A stretch of DNA of 64,000 nt from Variovorax sp. N23 (GTDB lineage: Bacteria; Pseudomonadota; Gammaproteobacteria; Burkholderiales; Burkholderiaceae_C): assembly GCF_025486315.1 (NCBI RefSeq), contig NZ_JAOOPY010000009.1:62001-126000 (forward strand), in the 5' to 3' direction. The notes below the pieces were generated by a model. The model saw only the letters and a program-made list of their open reading frames with translations. It made no database searches and was not told where the DNA came from. Both the position numbers and the translations under genes were made by a program. Of this stretch, positions 45,380-53,781 are shown piece by piece. Each line of letters opens with the position of its first letter. The first letter of the stretch is position 1.

Positions 45380-46045
45380 TTAGTCCTTGAGCGCCGCCAG
45401 TAGATGCGCGCTTGGCGCCGTCCAACCGACGATGGCGCCCTGGGCGTGGATCATCTCGATGGCCGCGACCTTGAAGGCGGGGAAGTAGCTCTCGGTGCAG
45501 TCCTCGAGCAGCAAGCCGTCGTAGCCGCGATCGTTGGCCTCGCGCATGCTGGTCTGCACGCACACCTCGGTCGTCACGCCGCCGAACAGCAGATGCGTGA
45601 TGCCGCGCGCCTGCAGTTTCTCGTGCAGGCCGGTGGCGTAGAACATGCCCTTGCCGGGCTTGTCGATGACCCATTCGCCCGCGATGGGCGCGAGCGCGTC
45701 GATGATCTGGTTGCCGGGTTCGCCCCGCACCAGGATGCGCCCCATCGGGCCTTCGTCGCCGATGCGCAATGTCGGGTTGCCGCGGTTGCGCTTGGCGGGT
45801 GGGCAGTCGGAGAGATCGGGTTGATGCGCTTCGCGTGTGTGGACGACCAGACCGCCGGCAGCGCGCCACGACTGAAGCACCTTCTTCGTTGCCGGCACGA
45901 TGGCTTCGAGGAGCGACACGTCGTTGCCCAAGGTCTCGCCGAAGCCACCGGGTTCGATGAAGTCGCGCTGCATGTCGATGAGGACCAGTGCGGTCTTCTG
46001 CAGGTCGAAGTCGTAGGGGAAGGGTTGGGCTTGGGCTATGCGCAT
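45380..46045 (-). CDS. Isochorismatase-like cysteine hydrolase, BiuH-like (second of three)
   Basis: 221 residues with Asp24, Lys129 and Cys162. The Lys-to-Cys spacing of 33 equals that of biuret hydrolase. Shared segments with the protein at 48215-48901 include [28 protein letters not shown] and [14 protein letters not shown], so the two are paralogues. The lid region after the triad differs, suggesting a related but different ureide substrate. It is separated from the ABC ATPase gene by a 545-base repeat-filled gap and followed closely by the GntR gene. Confidence 0.85.
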   Translation of the reverse strand: MRIAQAQPFPYDFDLQKTALVLIDMQRDFIEPGGFGETLGNDVSLLEAIVPATKKVLQSWRAAGGLVVHTREAHQPDLSDCPPAKRNRGNPTLRIGDEGPMGRILVRGEPGNQIIDALAPIAGEWVIDKPGKGMFYATGLHEKLQARGITHLLFGGVTTEVCVQTSMREANDRGYDGLLLEDCTESYFPAFKVAAIEMIHAQGAIVGWTAPSAHLLAALKD

Positions 46046-46096
46046 GTCTTGCTTTCAGCGTTCGGTTGCTTGACGTGCCGGGGGGCGTCGGCGGGC

Positions 46097-46260
46097 GGTA
46101 TGCCTTTGGGCGGCAGACGTCTCCGGCCCTTCGGGCTTCGCTGCTGCTCCTCGTGTCAGGCGGGGTCCGCGCAAACTCGCTTCGCTCAAACACGCGCGGC
46201 CCTGATCCACCTGCCCCTGCGGTGCTCGCCGGAGCCGCAACAGCCGCCCAAAGACATACC
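46097..46260. repeat. Imperfect palindromic repeat element (164 bases)
   Basis: Arms 46097-46116 (GGTATGCCTTTGGGCGGCAG) and 46241-46260 are inverted copies with about two mismatches, enclosing 124 bases that include short hairpins such as GGCCCTTCGGGC. It occupies the gap between the BiuH-like gene and the ABC ATPase gene. No transposase or reliable gene is inside. It looks like a non-coding dispersed element of the MITE/REP kind. Confidence 0.6.
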
Positions 46261-46327
46261 ACCCACCGACGCGGACGCGATCGTTGTGCATCCCTTTCCG
46301 GCGAGCGCAATCGTCCCGCGCCACCAA

Positions 46328-46554
46328 GCCCGGCAGGCGGTGCGGGCCGGGCGACCCTTGTGCGCCGCCAAGGCGCGCAGGGCCATCGGCTGCGCGCGCA
46401 GCGCGCTTCGTGAACTGACTCGTCGCAGCTGTCTGAGCGCAGAGAACGAAGTGAACGCAGCGAGTTCTGCGACGCAGCCGATGGCGCGAGCACCGCAGGG
46501 AAGCCGCGAAGCGGCCGGCGCACCGGGGTCGCCCCGCCCGCACCGCCTGCCGGG
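46328..46554. repeat. Long nested inverted repeat (about 227 bases)
   Basis: Outer arms 46328-46357 and 46525-46554 match at 29 of 30 positions when one is reversed (core GCCCGGCAGGCGGTGCGGG). Inner arms GCCATCGGCTGCG (near 46380) and CGCAGCCGATGGC (near 46474) continue the symmetry, so the element could fold as one large hairpin. It lies next to the element at 46097-46260. No coding frame within it is convincing, and it ends just before the ABC ATPase stop. Confidence 0.65.
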
Positions 46555-46590
46555 CGCTCTCCGCAAGCAACGCGAACGAGCAAGAACACA

Positions 46591-48192
46591 TCAATGATGC
46601 CCCCCCCCCATATGCGCCCCCAACTCACGCCGCTCCGCCGTCGCCGCCGGAGTCTCGAACACCACGCGCCCCTCGCTCATCACGACGATGCGGTCCGACA
46701 GCTCCAGCAGTTCATCGAGGTCTTCGCTGATCAGCAGCACCGCTCCACCCTTCTCCCGCACCTGCACGATGCGCGAGTGGATCTCAGCAACCGCTGCGAA
46801 GTCGAGACCGAACACCGGGTTGGCCGCGATCAGCACGTTGATATCGCCCGCCAGTTCACGCGCCAGCACGGCGCGCTGCACGTTGCCGCCCGACAGGCTG
46901 CGGATCGGCGCGCCCTCGCCCTGCGTCTTCACGCCGTACTCGGCGATCCATTCGCGGGCACGGCTGCGCCACGTCGGAAAGTTCAGCAGGCCGCCGCGCG
47001 CGAGCGGTGGCTGGTCGAAGTCGCGCAGGGCCATGTTCTCGGCCACGCTCAAGTCACCCACGCAGGCATTGCGCAAAGGTTCTTCGGGAAGACTGCGCAC
47101 CTTCAGCTCGCGGTTCTCGCTGCGGGTGGCGGCATAGGGCCGTCCCATCACCGTGACCTGGCCCGACAGCCGCGCGCGCTGGCCGACCAGCGCCTCGACC
47201 AGCTCGCGCTGGCCGTTGCCCGAAACACCGGCCACGCCGAGGATCTCGCCCGCCTTCACCGACAGGCTCAGGTCGTGCACGGCAAGCGTGCCGCGGTCGC
47301 CCATGGCCTGCAGTCGATCGACGTTCAACGCGATCGGCGCATCGGCGGCCACGGCCTTCATCGTGTGCAGCGCGCGGCCGGTCGGTACCGCCGCCACGGG
47401 TGCGCCGTCTTCGGCAGGCGCCGGCGCGCCCTCGCCCATCATGGCCGCGGCCAGCAACGCCGGCGTCGTGTCAGCCACCTGGCAGTGGTGCACCGCCTTG
47501 CCGCGCCGCAACACCGTCACGCTGTCGGCGTACGCCATCACCTCGCGAAACTTGTGCGTGATGATGAGCACGGTGCACATGCCGCTCCTGGCGAAGTCGC
47601 GCACGTGGCCGAGCACCTCGTCGGCTTCCTGCGGCGTCAGCACCGACGTGGGTTCGTCGAGGATCAAGAGGCGCGGCTTCAGGTACAGCTGCTTGAGCAG
47701 TTCCAGCTTCTGCTTCTCGCCAGCCGCGAGCGAGGATGGCGTCACGTCGAGGTCGAGGCTGAAGGGCGTGGTCGCAAGAAAGGCCTCCAGCTCGGCGCGC
47801 TTCTTCTTCCAGTCGATCAGCGCGGGTGTCTTGCCGCCGGCCAGCAGCAGGTTCTCGGCCACCGTCATGCCGGGCGCCAGCGTGAAGTGCTGGTAGACCA
47901 TGCCGATGCCCAGCGCGCGCGCGACGATCGGGTTGGCGATGTCCTGCTCGCGCCCGTCGATCAGGATGCTGCCCTCCTCCGCCCGCTGGAAACCGGCCAC
48001 GCACTTCACCAGCGTGCTCTTGCCGGCGCCGTTCTCGCCGAGCAGCGCATGCACCGTGCCGGGCTCGACGCGCATGGTCACGCTGTCCATCGCGGTGAAG
48101 GCACCGAAGCGCTTGGTGAGCTGGTAGGTGTCGAGCGCGAGCGCGCCGGTGGCGACGGGCAAGGCACCGATGGGGGTGGCGACTGCGTTCAT
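46591..48192 (-). CDS. ABC ATPase with two nucleotide-binding domains, BMP/nucleoside-importer type
   Basis: 533 residues in two ABC domains. The first has intact Walker A GENGAGKST and Walker B LLILDEPTSVLT with an atypical signature SLAAGEKQKLEL. The second has a degenerate Walker A GVSGNGQRE and signature LSGGNVQRAV. This asymmetry is typical of the sugar/nucleoside (CUT2, YufO-like) importers that pair with BMP-family receptors. The permeases and receptor are encoded upstream in the same direction (50382-53504), separated by biuH and the formamidase gene. Confidence 0.92.
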   Translation of the reverse strand: MNAVATPIGALPVATGALALDTYQLTKRFGAFTAMDSVTMRVEPGTVHALLGENGAGKSTLVKCVAGFQRAEEGSILIDGREQDIANPIVARALGIGMVYQHFTLAPGMTVAENLLLAGGKTPALIDWKKKRAELEAFLATTPFSLDLDVTPSSLAAGEKQKLELLKQLYLKPRLLILDEPTSVLTPQEADEVLGHVRDFARSGMCTVLIITHKFREVMAYADSVTVLRRGKAVHHCQVADTTPALLAAAMMGEGAPAPAEDGAPVAAVPTGRALHTMKAVAADAPIALNVDRLQAMGDRGTLAVHDLSLSVKAGEILGVAGVSGNGQRELVEALVGQRARLSGQVTVMGRPYAATRSENRELKVRSLPEEPLRNACVGDLSVAENMALRDFDQPPLARGGLLNFPTWRSRAREWIAEYGVKTQGEGAPIRSLSGGNVQRAVLARELAGDINVLIAANPVFGLDFAAVAEIHSRIVQVREKGGAVLLISEDLDELLELSDRIVVMSEGRVVFETPAATAERRELGAHMGGGHH

Positions 48193-48214
48193 GAGGTCGG
48201 TCCTTGCAGGAGGC

Positions 48215-48901
48215 TCAGGCCAATGCGGCCAGCAGTGCTTCGGAGTCGGCATGCGCGCCGAACACACCGCCCTGCATCGTGATCATCTTCAGCGCCGCGA
48301 GGTGGTTTCCGTGGTCGGTCGCGGCCGTGCAGTCGCTCAACAGCATGCATTCGAAGCCGCGGTCGTTGGCGTCGCGCATGGTCGTGTGCACGCACACGTC
48401 GGTCGTGATGCCGGCGAGGATCAGGTTCTCGATGCCGCGCGTGCGCAGGATCAGCTCGAGGTCGGTCGCGTAGAACGATCCCTTGCCCGGCTTGTCGATC
48501 ACCACCTCGCCGGGCAGCGGTGCCAGCGCGGGAATGATCTCCCAGCCCGGCTCGCCGCGCACCAGGATGCGCCCGCACGGCCCGTCGTCGCCGATGCCCA
48601 CCCCGTTGGCGCCGATCTGCCGCGAGCGCCAGCGCTTGTTGGCCGGCAGGTCGGCGAGGTCGGGCCGATGGCCTTCGCGCGTGTGGAGGATGTGAAAGCC
48701 CAACGCGCGCATCCGCGCCATCGTCTTCCGGATCGGCTCGATCGGCGCCTGCACCAGCGACAGGTCGTAACCCATCACGTCGACATAGCCGCCCTGACCA
48801 CAGAAGTCGGTCTGCATGTCGATGACGACGAGCGCGGTGTTCTCCGGGCGCAGGTCGCCGTTGTAGGGCCAGGCGTAGGGTTGGGCTTGGACAGTCGTCA
48901 T
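48215..48901 (-). CDS. biuH: Biuret hydrolase (isochorismatase-like cysteine hydrolase, third of three)
   Basis: 228 residues with catalytic Asp28 ([10 protein letters not shown]), Lys137 ([10 protein letters not shown]) and Cys170 (ITTDVCVHT). From memory of the Rhizobium leguminosarum enzyme, long stretches agree, for example [34 protein letters not shown] and [14 protein letters not shown], with a three-residue insert near 100. Biuret hydrolase turns biuret into allophanate and ammonia. Allophanate hydrolase (atzF) is encoded at 58171-59907. The ATG overlaps the formamidase stop by four bases. Confidence in the family is very high and in the exact substrate high. Confidence 0.88.
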   Translation of the reverse strand: MTTVQAQPYAWPYNGDLRPENTALVVIDMQTDFCGQGGYVDVMGYDLSLVQAPIEPIRKTMARMRALGFHILHTREGHRPDLADLPANKRWRSRQIGANGVGIGDDGPCGRILVRGEPGWEIIPALAPLPGEVVIDKPGKGSFYATDLELILRTRGIENLILAGITTDVCVHTTMRDANDRGFECMLLSDCTAATDHGNHLAALKMITMQGGVFGAHADSEALLAALA

Positions 48902-49983
48902 GAACCGGTCGCCTTGCGGTGCGAGGAATCGGGTTGTTCGGGGATGTCGGGCACGGTCCTGGGCACCTGGGGCGCCAGCGGGTGCGACTCGGGGCCTTTG
49001 TACGCGCGCAGCGGCGCCGTGAAGCCGCAGGATGTCCCGTCGATCACCTTCACGTCGTCGCTCCACGGCAGCCTGTACTGGCCCGACGCCATGTCCTGCA
49101 TGTAGGTGTACGGAAAGTCCTGCGCACCGCCCTTCACCGCCACGTAGCCGCGGTGATACAGCTGGTAGATGTTGTTCTCCACGCCCCAGCCGGTGCGGGC
49201 TTCGCGCACCAGGTCGGGCCGCAGCTCGCAGGTGATGATCTCGTCGACGCGGCCGCCGCCCTCGACCATCACCGTGCCGTCGAAGCTGCAGAACATGCCT
49301 TCGCCCATCGAGTCGAAAGTGCCGTCGCTGCCGCACATGCACACGCTGGCGGTGTAGGCCAGGTTGCAGAAGGCGTTGGCCTGGTTGGTGATCTTCCAGG
49401 CGTGGCGGATGGGTGCGGTGTATCCCGCCGTGCGGATGATGATCTCGGCACCCTTGTACGCGGCCTCGCGCGCCATCTCGGGCAGCATGCCGTCGTGGCA
49501 GATGATGAGCGCGAGCTTGCTGCCGTTGGGGCCGTCGCACACCGGGATGCCCAGGTTGCCCGGCTCCCAGGGCTCGACTGGCACCCACGGATGCATCTTG
49601 CGGTAGTAGAGGCGGATGGCGCCCATGTCGTCGATGATCAGCCCGCTGTTGTACGGGTTGCCACCGGGGTTGGCTTCCATGATCGAGAAGCAGCCCCAGA
49701 TCGTGTTGTCGATGCAGGCCTTGCGAAAGGCCGCGACCTCCGGCCCATCGAGCGTGCACATGATGTCCGGCGATGTGTCCATCGACAGGCCGTGCAGCGA
49801 ATATTCGGGGAACACGACGAGGTCCATGGTCCCCTGGTTGCGCCGCGCCTTGCCGACCAGCTCGACGATGCGTGCTGTCTGCGCCGCCAGCTCTTCGGGC
49901 GTACGCACCACGGGCAGTTGGCATTGCACGAGGCCGACGACGACGCCGTTTTCCGATTTGTTCAGTCCTCCGAAGCCACTCAT
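48898..49983 (-). CDS. amiF: Formamidase (aliphatic amidase/nitrilase superfamily)
   Basis: 361 residues. The Glu60-Lys129-Cys162 triad sits in [16 protein letters not shown] and IICHDGM. The N-terminal [16 protein letters not shown] and the C-terminal [15 protein letters not shown] region are features of the AmiF/AmiE branch, closest to formamidase, which splits formamide into formate and ammonia. Coupled to biuH by a four-base overlap, it suggests that formamide or a related small amide arises in this pathway. An acetamide or other short-chain amide substrate cannot be excluded. Confidence 0.82.
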   Translation of the reverse strand: MSGFGGLNKSENGVVVGLVQCQLPVVRTPEELAAQTARIVELVGKARRNQGTMDLVVFPEYSLHGLSMDTSPDIMCTLDGPEVAAFRKACIDNTIWGCFSIMEANPGGNPYNSGLIIDDMGAIRLYYRKMHPWVPVEPWEPGNLGIPVCDGPNGSKLALIICHDGMLPEMAREAAYKGAEIIIRTAGYTAPIRHAWKITNQANAFCNLAYTASVCMCGSDGTFDSMGEGMFCSFDGTVMVEGGGRVDEIITCELRPDLVREARTGWGVENNIYQLYHRGYVAVKGGAQDFPYTYMQDMASGQYRLPWSDDVKVIDGTSCGFTAPLRAYKGPESHPLAPQVPRTVPDIPEQPDSSHRKATGS

Positions 49984-50040
49984 TCGCTTGTCTCCTTGCA
50001 GTTGGTTTCGGTCTGCGCGCGGCGCCGGAATTTCGATCTG

Positions 50041-50297
50041 GGCGCGTGCCGAGGCCACCGGGTATTCCCCTCCGCGAATGTCCCCCGGCCTGCGGCCTCC
50101 TCCTTGATTTCGCTGCGGGGAACACCCAGTACCCTCGGCCCTGGACGCGCTGCGTCGTGCGAACGGATCAACCCCTGCGCGACTGGATCCCGCCGATGGT
50201 GTGCTTCCCGCAGCGAAATAAAGGAGGAGCCGGCAGCCGAAGGCTGACGGCGGGGGACATTCGCGGAGGGAAGTACGCCGTCGGCGTGATCCCGCCC
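50041..50297. repeat. Dispersed palindromic repeat, copy 1
   Basis: Starts with GGCGCGTGCCGAGGCCAC and contains a long inverted repeat: left arm 50063-50125, right arm 50201-50275, matching over about 60 bases apart from a roughly twelve-base insertion in the right arm. The right arm continues into GTACGCCGTCGGCGTGA. The same right-arm sequence recurs at 53683-53766. It fills the gap between the permease gene and the formamidase gene. No reliable gene lies inside. Confidence 0.75.
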
Positions 50298-50381
50298 CTG
50301 GCCCGCACCTCGACCAAGCCACCGGTGCTGCGCGAGGAAAAGCGACTGCAGCACTGCAACAGGAATGAACATGGCGCTGAA

Positions 50382-51302
50382 TTACCTCGTGGACGAAAGC
50401 TCGCCCGGGCTGCCGATGGCGACACTGCCCGGCTTGCAGGTGAATACCAGGATGACCAGCGTCAGCACGTAGGGCACGGTGTTGAACAGGTGATAGCCCC
50501 AGCCGACACCAATCGATTGCAACGCCGGGCCGATGGCGCCCGCGCCGCCGAAGAGAAAGGCCGCGCCCACGCAGCGCAGCGGGCTCCAGCGCGCGAAGAT
50601 CACCAGCGCCACCGCGATCAGGCCCTGGCCGCTGGAGATGCCTTCGTTCCAGCTTCCCGGATAGAACAGCGTGAGCGACGCACCACCGAGGCCCGCGATG
50701 AAGCCGCCTGCCGTGGTCGCCGCGATGCGGATGCCGGACACCGAGTAGCCGAGCGCCCGCGTCGCATTGGCCGAATCGCCCGCCATGCGCACCAGCAAGC
50801 CGGCGCGGGTGCGCGCGAAGCCCCAGACCATGAGGCCCGCCAACACGATGCCCAGCGGCACCAGTGCATTGATCTGCAGCGCCGACTGCACCACCGTGTT
50901 GTCGCTCCAGAAGCCGAGCGGAATGGCCGGCAGTTGCGGCGCCTGCGGCTGGATCAACGGCTTGCCCAGGTAGAAGGCGAGCCCGGTGCCCAGCAGCATC
51001 AGCGCAATGCCGGTCGCCACGTCGTTCACGCGGTCTAGCGAGCACAGCAGGCCGTGCAGCAAGGCCAGCGCCGCGCCCGCGCAAGCGCCGATCAGCACGC
51101 CGAGCCAGGCCGAGTCGGTGAGATAGGCGCCACCGAAGGCCGCCATGGCCGACAGCACCAGCACGCCTTCGAGGCCGAGGTTGATGCGCCCCGACTTCTC
51201 GGTGAGGCATTCGCCCAGGCTCACGAACAGGAAGGGCGCGCCCACGCGCAATGCGCCGCCGATGATGCCGGCCACCAACGCGATCCACTGGTCAGCGGTC
51301 AT
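50382..51302 (-). CDS. ABC importer permease, BMP/nucleoside type (second permease)
   Basis: 306 residues with eight or more hydrophobic helices and the conserved LGECLTEKSGRINLGLEGVL start of the BMP-associated permeases (YufQ-like). RALGYSVSGIRIAATTAGGF forms the ATPase-facing loop. It pairs with the permease at 51299-52378, overlapping it by four bases. The importer is predicted to carry a nucleoside-like or ureide ring compound into the cytoplasm. Confidence 0.92.
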   Translation of the reverse strand: MTADQWIALVAGIIGGALRVGAPFLFVSLGECLTEKSGRINLGLEGVLVLSAMAAFGGAYLTDSAWLGVLIGACAGAALALLHGLLCSLDRVNDVATGIALMLLGTGLAFYLGKPLIQPQAPQLPAIPLGFWSDNTVVQSALQINALVPLGIVLAGLMVWGFARTRAGLLVRMAGDSANATRALGYSVSGIRIAATTAGGFIAGLGGASLTLFYPGSWNEGISSGQGLIAVALVIFARWSPLRCVGAAFLFGGAGAIGPALQSIGVGWGYHLFNTVPYVLTLVILVFTCKPGSVAIGSPGELSSTR

Positions 51303-52378
51303 GCGGCTTCCTTGGTGAGCTTGGGCTGCACGGCCTTGGGCATGCGGTTCTTCAGCAGCGTCTTCCAGTCGACCATCCGCAGACCTTCGCTCGCGAGGAT
51401 CAGCACGAAAGCGATGCCCTGCAGCACCAGCACCGACGCATCGGGCAGGCCGAGCCGCCGTTGCAACAAGCTGCCCGCCGCGCCGAAGCCGCCGAACAGG
51501 ATGGCCACGGGAATGATCGCGATGGGGTTGTGCCGCGCGATGAACGACACCAGGATGCCCGCGTAGCCGTAGCCCGCGATGAGCGAGGCGTTCGCGTTGG
51601 TGTGCACCGCCGCCACCTCCACCGCGCCCGCCACGCCGGCGCAGGCACCGCCCACTCCGCAGGCCGCCAGAATGAGCCGTGTCGCCGGCAGGCCGACCAG
51701 TTGCGCGGTGCGCGGATTGCCGCCCACCACCCGCACCGAGAAGCCCGATGCCGTGATGCGCAGCCACAGGCCGAGCCCGACGCACGCCACGATGCCGATC
51801 ACCAGCCCCCAGTGCACGTCCGACCCCGCGATGCCGCCGATGCCTAGCCCGTCGGGCAGCGAGCGCGTCGACGGCTTGTTCAGGCTGGCCGGGTCGCGCA
51901 GCGCGCCTTCGACCAGGTGCTTGAAGATGCCGATCGCGATGTAGGCCAGCAGCAGGCTGCTGATGGTTTCGTTGATGCCGCGGTACTGCCGCAGCCACCC
52001 CGCCAGCATGATCCACAGCGCGCCGGCCACCGCGCCGGCGATGCAGATCGCGACCGTGCCGACGATGTTGCCCGGCAGCGGAATCGCGTAAGGCAAGGCG
52101 GCGCAGGCCAGCCCGCCCAGCACCACCGCGCCTTCGCCGCCGATGATCACCAGCCCCGCGCGCGCCGGGATGGCCACGCACAGCGCAGTGAGCATCAGCG
52201 GCGCGGCGCGCTGCAGCGTGTTCTGCCACGAGAACCAGTCGCCGAAGGCGCCCTTGAAGAGCGTGACCCACACGTCCACCGGGCTCACCCCGGCAAACCA
52301 CACGAGCACCCCGAACACGAGCAGCGCCGCCGCGATGGCGAAGGCCGGCAGGGCGATTTCCTTCAGCGCGGCGCGCAT
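51299..52378 (-). CDS. ABC importer permease, BMP/nucleoside type (first permease)
   Basis: 359 residues, about eight to ten membrane helices, with VVIGGEGAVVLGGLA and the long cytoplasmic segment FSVRVVGGNPRTAQLVGLPATRL typical of YufP-like permeases. It lies ten bases after the BMP receptor gene and overlaps the next permease gene, forming the transporter core with it. Confidence 0.92.
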   Translation of the reverse strand: MRAALKEIALPAFAIAAALLVFGVLVWFAGVSPVDVWVTLFKGAFGDWFSWQNTLQRAAPLMLTALCVAIPARAGLVIIGGEGAVVLGGLACAALPYAIPLPGNIVGTVAICIAGAVAGALWIMLAGWLRQYRGINETISSLLLAYIAIGIFKHLVEGALRDPASLNKPSTRSLPDGLGIGGIAGSDVHWGLVIGIVACVGLGLWLRITASGFSVRVVGGNPRTAQLVGLPATRLILAACGVGGACAGVAGAVEVAAVHTNANASLIAGYGYAGILVSFIARHNPIAIIPVAILFGGFGAAGSLLQRRLGLPDASVLVLQGIAFVLILASEGLRMVDWKTLLKNRMPKAVQPKLTKEAA

Positions 52379-52388
52379 GGCCGTGACC

Positions 52389-53504
52389 TTAGATGGAACC
52401 CAACACGCCCTCGACCAGGTAGTTCATCTTCTCGAGCTCGAGGTCGGTCTGCTTGAGCGACTTGCCGGCTGGCACCACGACGGCGCCCTTGTTGTCCTTG
52501 ATGCCGTCCTTGAAGATGTCGAAGGTGCCCGCGATCATCTGCGCCTTGATGCCGTCGGCCTGCTTCTTGGCGGCGTCGGTCACGGCCGGGCCGTAGGCGG
52601 ACATCTTCACGTAGCCTTCCTTGAGGCCGCCGCGCAGGAAGTTGGGGTGCGGCTTGCCGGCCTGGGCCGCGTCGATGATGGTCTTGTACGCGGTGAGCCA
52701 GTTCCACTCGGCGCCCGTGAGGTAGGCCTGCGGTGCCAGCTTGGCCTGGCTCGCGTGGTAGCCGCAGACCATCTTGCCGCGCTTGGCCGCCGTCTCGACG
52801 ACGACCTTCGGCCCGTCGACGTGCATCGTGAACACGTCGCAGCCCTGGTCGGCCAGGCTGTTGGTGGCTTCGGCTTCCTTCACGGGCATCGACCAGTCGC
52901 CGGTGAAGATCACGCTGCAGGTGATGCCGGGCTTGACCGAGCGCGCCCCGAGCGTGAAGGCGTTGATGTTGCGCAGCACCTGCGGAATGGGCTTGGCAGC
53001 GACGAAGGCGATCTTGTTGCTCTTCGTCATGTGCGCGGCGATCACGCCGTTGAGGTACTGGCACTCGTCGATGTAGCCGAAGAAGCTGCCGACGTTCTTC
53101 GGGTGCTTGCCTTCGGTCCACATGCCGCCGCAATGCGAGAAGCGCACGTCGGGGTTCTTCGGTGCGAGCGCCAGGATGTGCGGGTCGAAGTAGCCGAAGG
53201 ACGTGGGGAACAGCAGCTTGGCGCCGTCCTGCGAAATCATGCCGGTCATGGTCTTCTGCACGGCCGCGGTCTCGGGCACGTTCTCTTCCTCGACCACCTT
53301 CACGCCGGGCATCTTCTTCACTTCGGCGGCGGCCTGCGCATGCGCCTGGTTGTAGCCGTAGTCGTCACGCGGGCCGACGTAGATGACGCCGACGGTCAGC
53401 GGCTTGGCCTGTGCACTGGCGAGCGCGCTCCAGCCGCCCAGCGTGCCGGCGGCGCCGAGGGCGGCGATGGATTTGAGGGAGTCGCGGCGATTGATCTGGC
53501 TCAT
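52389..53504 (-). CDS. BMP-family (PnrA-like) periplasmic binding protein
   Basis: 371 residues. A twin-arginine-like leader (INRRDSLKSIAALGAAGTLGG) precedes a BMP/PnrA domain with GVIYVGPRDDYGYNQAHAQAA at its start and ADQGCDVFTMHVDGP later. The family binds nucleosides, and related members bind urate-like or ureide rings. It heads the minus-strand transporter operon. An inverted repeat at 53551-53564, 46 bases upstream of the ATG, is the likely GntR operator. Confidence 0.92.
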   Translation of the reverse strand: MSQINRRDSLKSIAALGAAGTLGGWSALASAQAKPLTVGVIYVGPRDDYGYNQAHAQAAAEVKKMPGVKVVEEENVPETAAVQKTMTGMISQDGAKLLFPTSFGYFDPHILALAPKNPDVRFSHCGGMWTEGKHPKNVGSFFGYIDECQYLNGVIAAHMTKSNKIAFVAAKPIPQVLRNINAFTLGARSVKPGITCSVIFTGDWSMPVKEAEATNSLADQGCDVFTMHVDGPKVVVETAAKRGKMVCGYHASQAKLAPQAYLTGAEWNWLTAYKTIIDAAQAGKPHPNFLRGGLKEGYVKMSAYGPAVTDAAKKQADGIKAQMIAGTFDIFKDGIKDNKGAVVVPAGKSLKQTDLELEKMNYLVEGVLGSI

Positions 53505-53550
53505 GGTGTGCTCCAAAAGTGGGAGGAAACGGAGAAGACGAAGCAATGAA

Positions 53551-53564
53551 TCTTGGATACAAGA
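53551..53564. promoter_or_regulatory. Inverted repeat TCTTG-GATA-CAAGA, candidate GntR operator
   Basis: Five-base perfect arms around four bases, 46 bases upstream of the BMP receptor start. The same arms occur at 59919-59932 before atzF. CTTG-N4-CAAG dyads are typical of FCD-type GntR regulators, and one such gene (44638-45369) ends this operon. A regulatory role is inferred. Confidence 0.7.
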
Positions 53565-53605
53565 CTGTGTGCATAAAGCGTACCAACCTCGTTGAGATGG
53601 TTCGG

Positions 53606-53766
53606 GGCGCGTGCCGAGGCCACGGGGCACGTCGTGCGATATCCGCCGATGAACCGCTGCGCTGCTGGCTCGCGTCGATGGCGTGCTCCCCGCAGCGAAA
53701 TCAAGGAGGAGGCCGCAGGCCGGGGGACATTCGCGGAGGGGAGTACGCCGTCGGCGTGAGCCCGCC
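53606..53766. repeat. Dispersed repeat, copy 2 (shortened)
   Basis: Shares the head GGCGCGTGCCGAGGCCAC and the right-arm segment (53683-53766, from GTGCTCCCCGCAGCGAAAT to the GCCGTCGGCGTGAGC end) with the element at 50041-50297, in the same orientation, but lacks the left arm. It lies between the operator of the BMP operon and the atzE stop. Confidence 0.72.
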
Positions 53767-53781
53767 ACGGACAACGCAAAG

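Noticed and set aside
46097..46554. Possible CRISPR array or IS remnant
   Set aside because: The repeats are two large inverted pairs rather than short direct repeats with spacers, and no transposase fragment is present.
46055..46594. Several open frames in the gap between the BiuH-like gene and the ABC ATPase gene
   Set aside because: They lie wholly in palindromic repeats, their products are low-complexity, and none has a ribosome site or domain.
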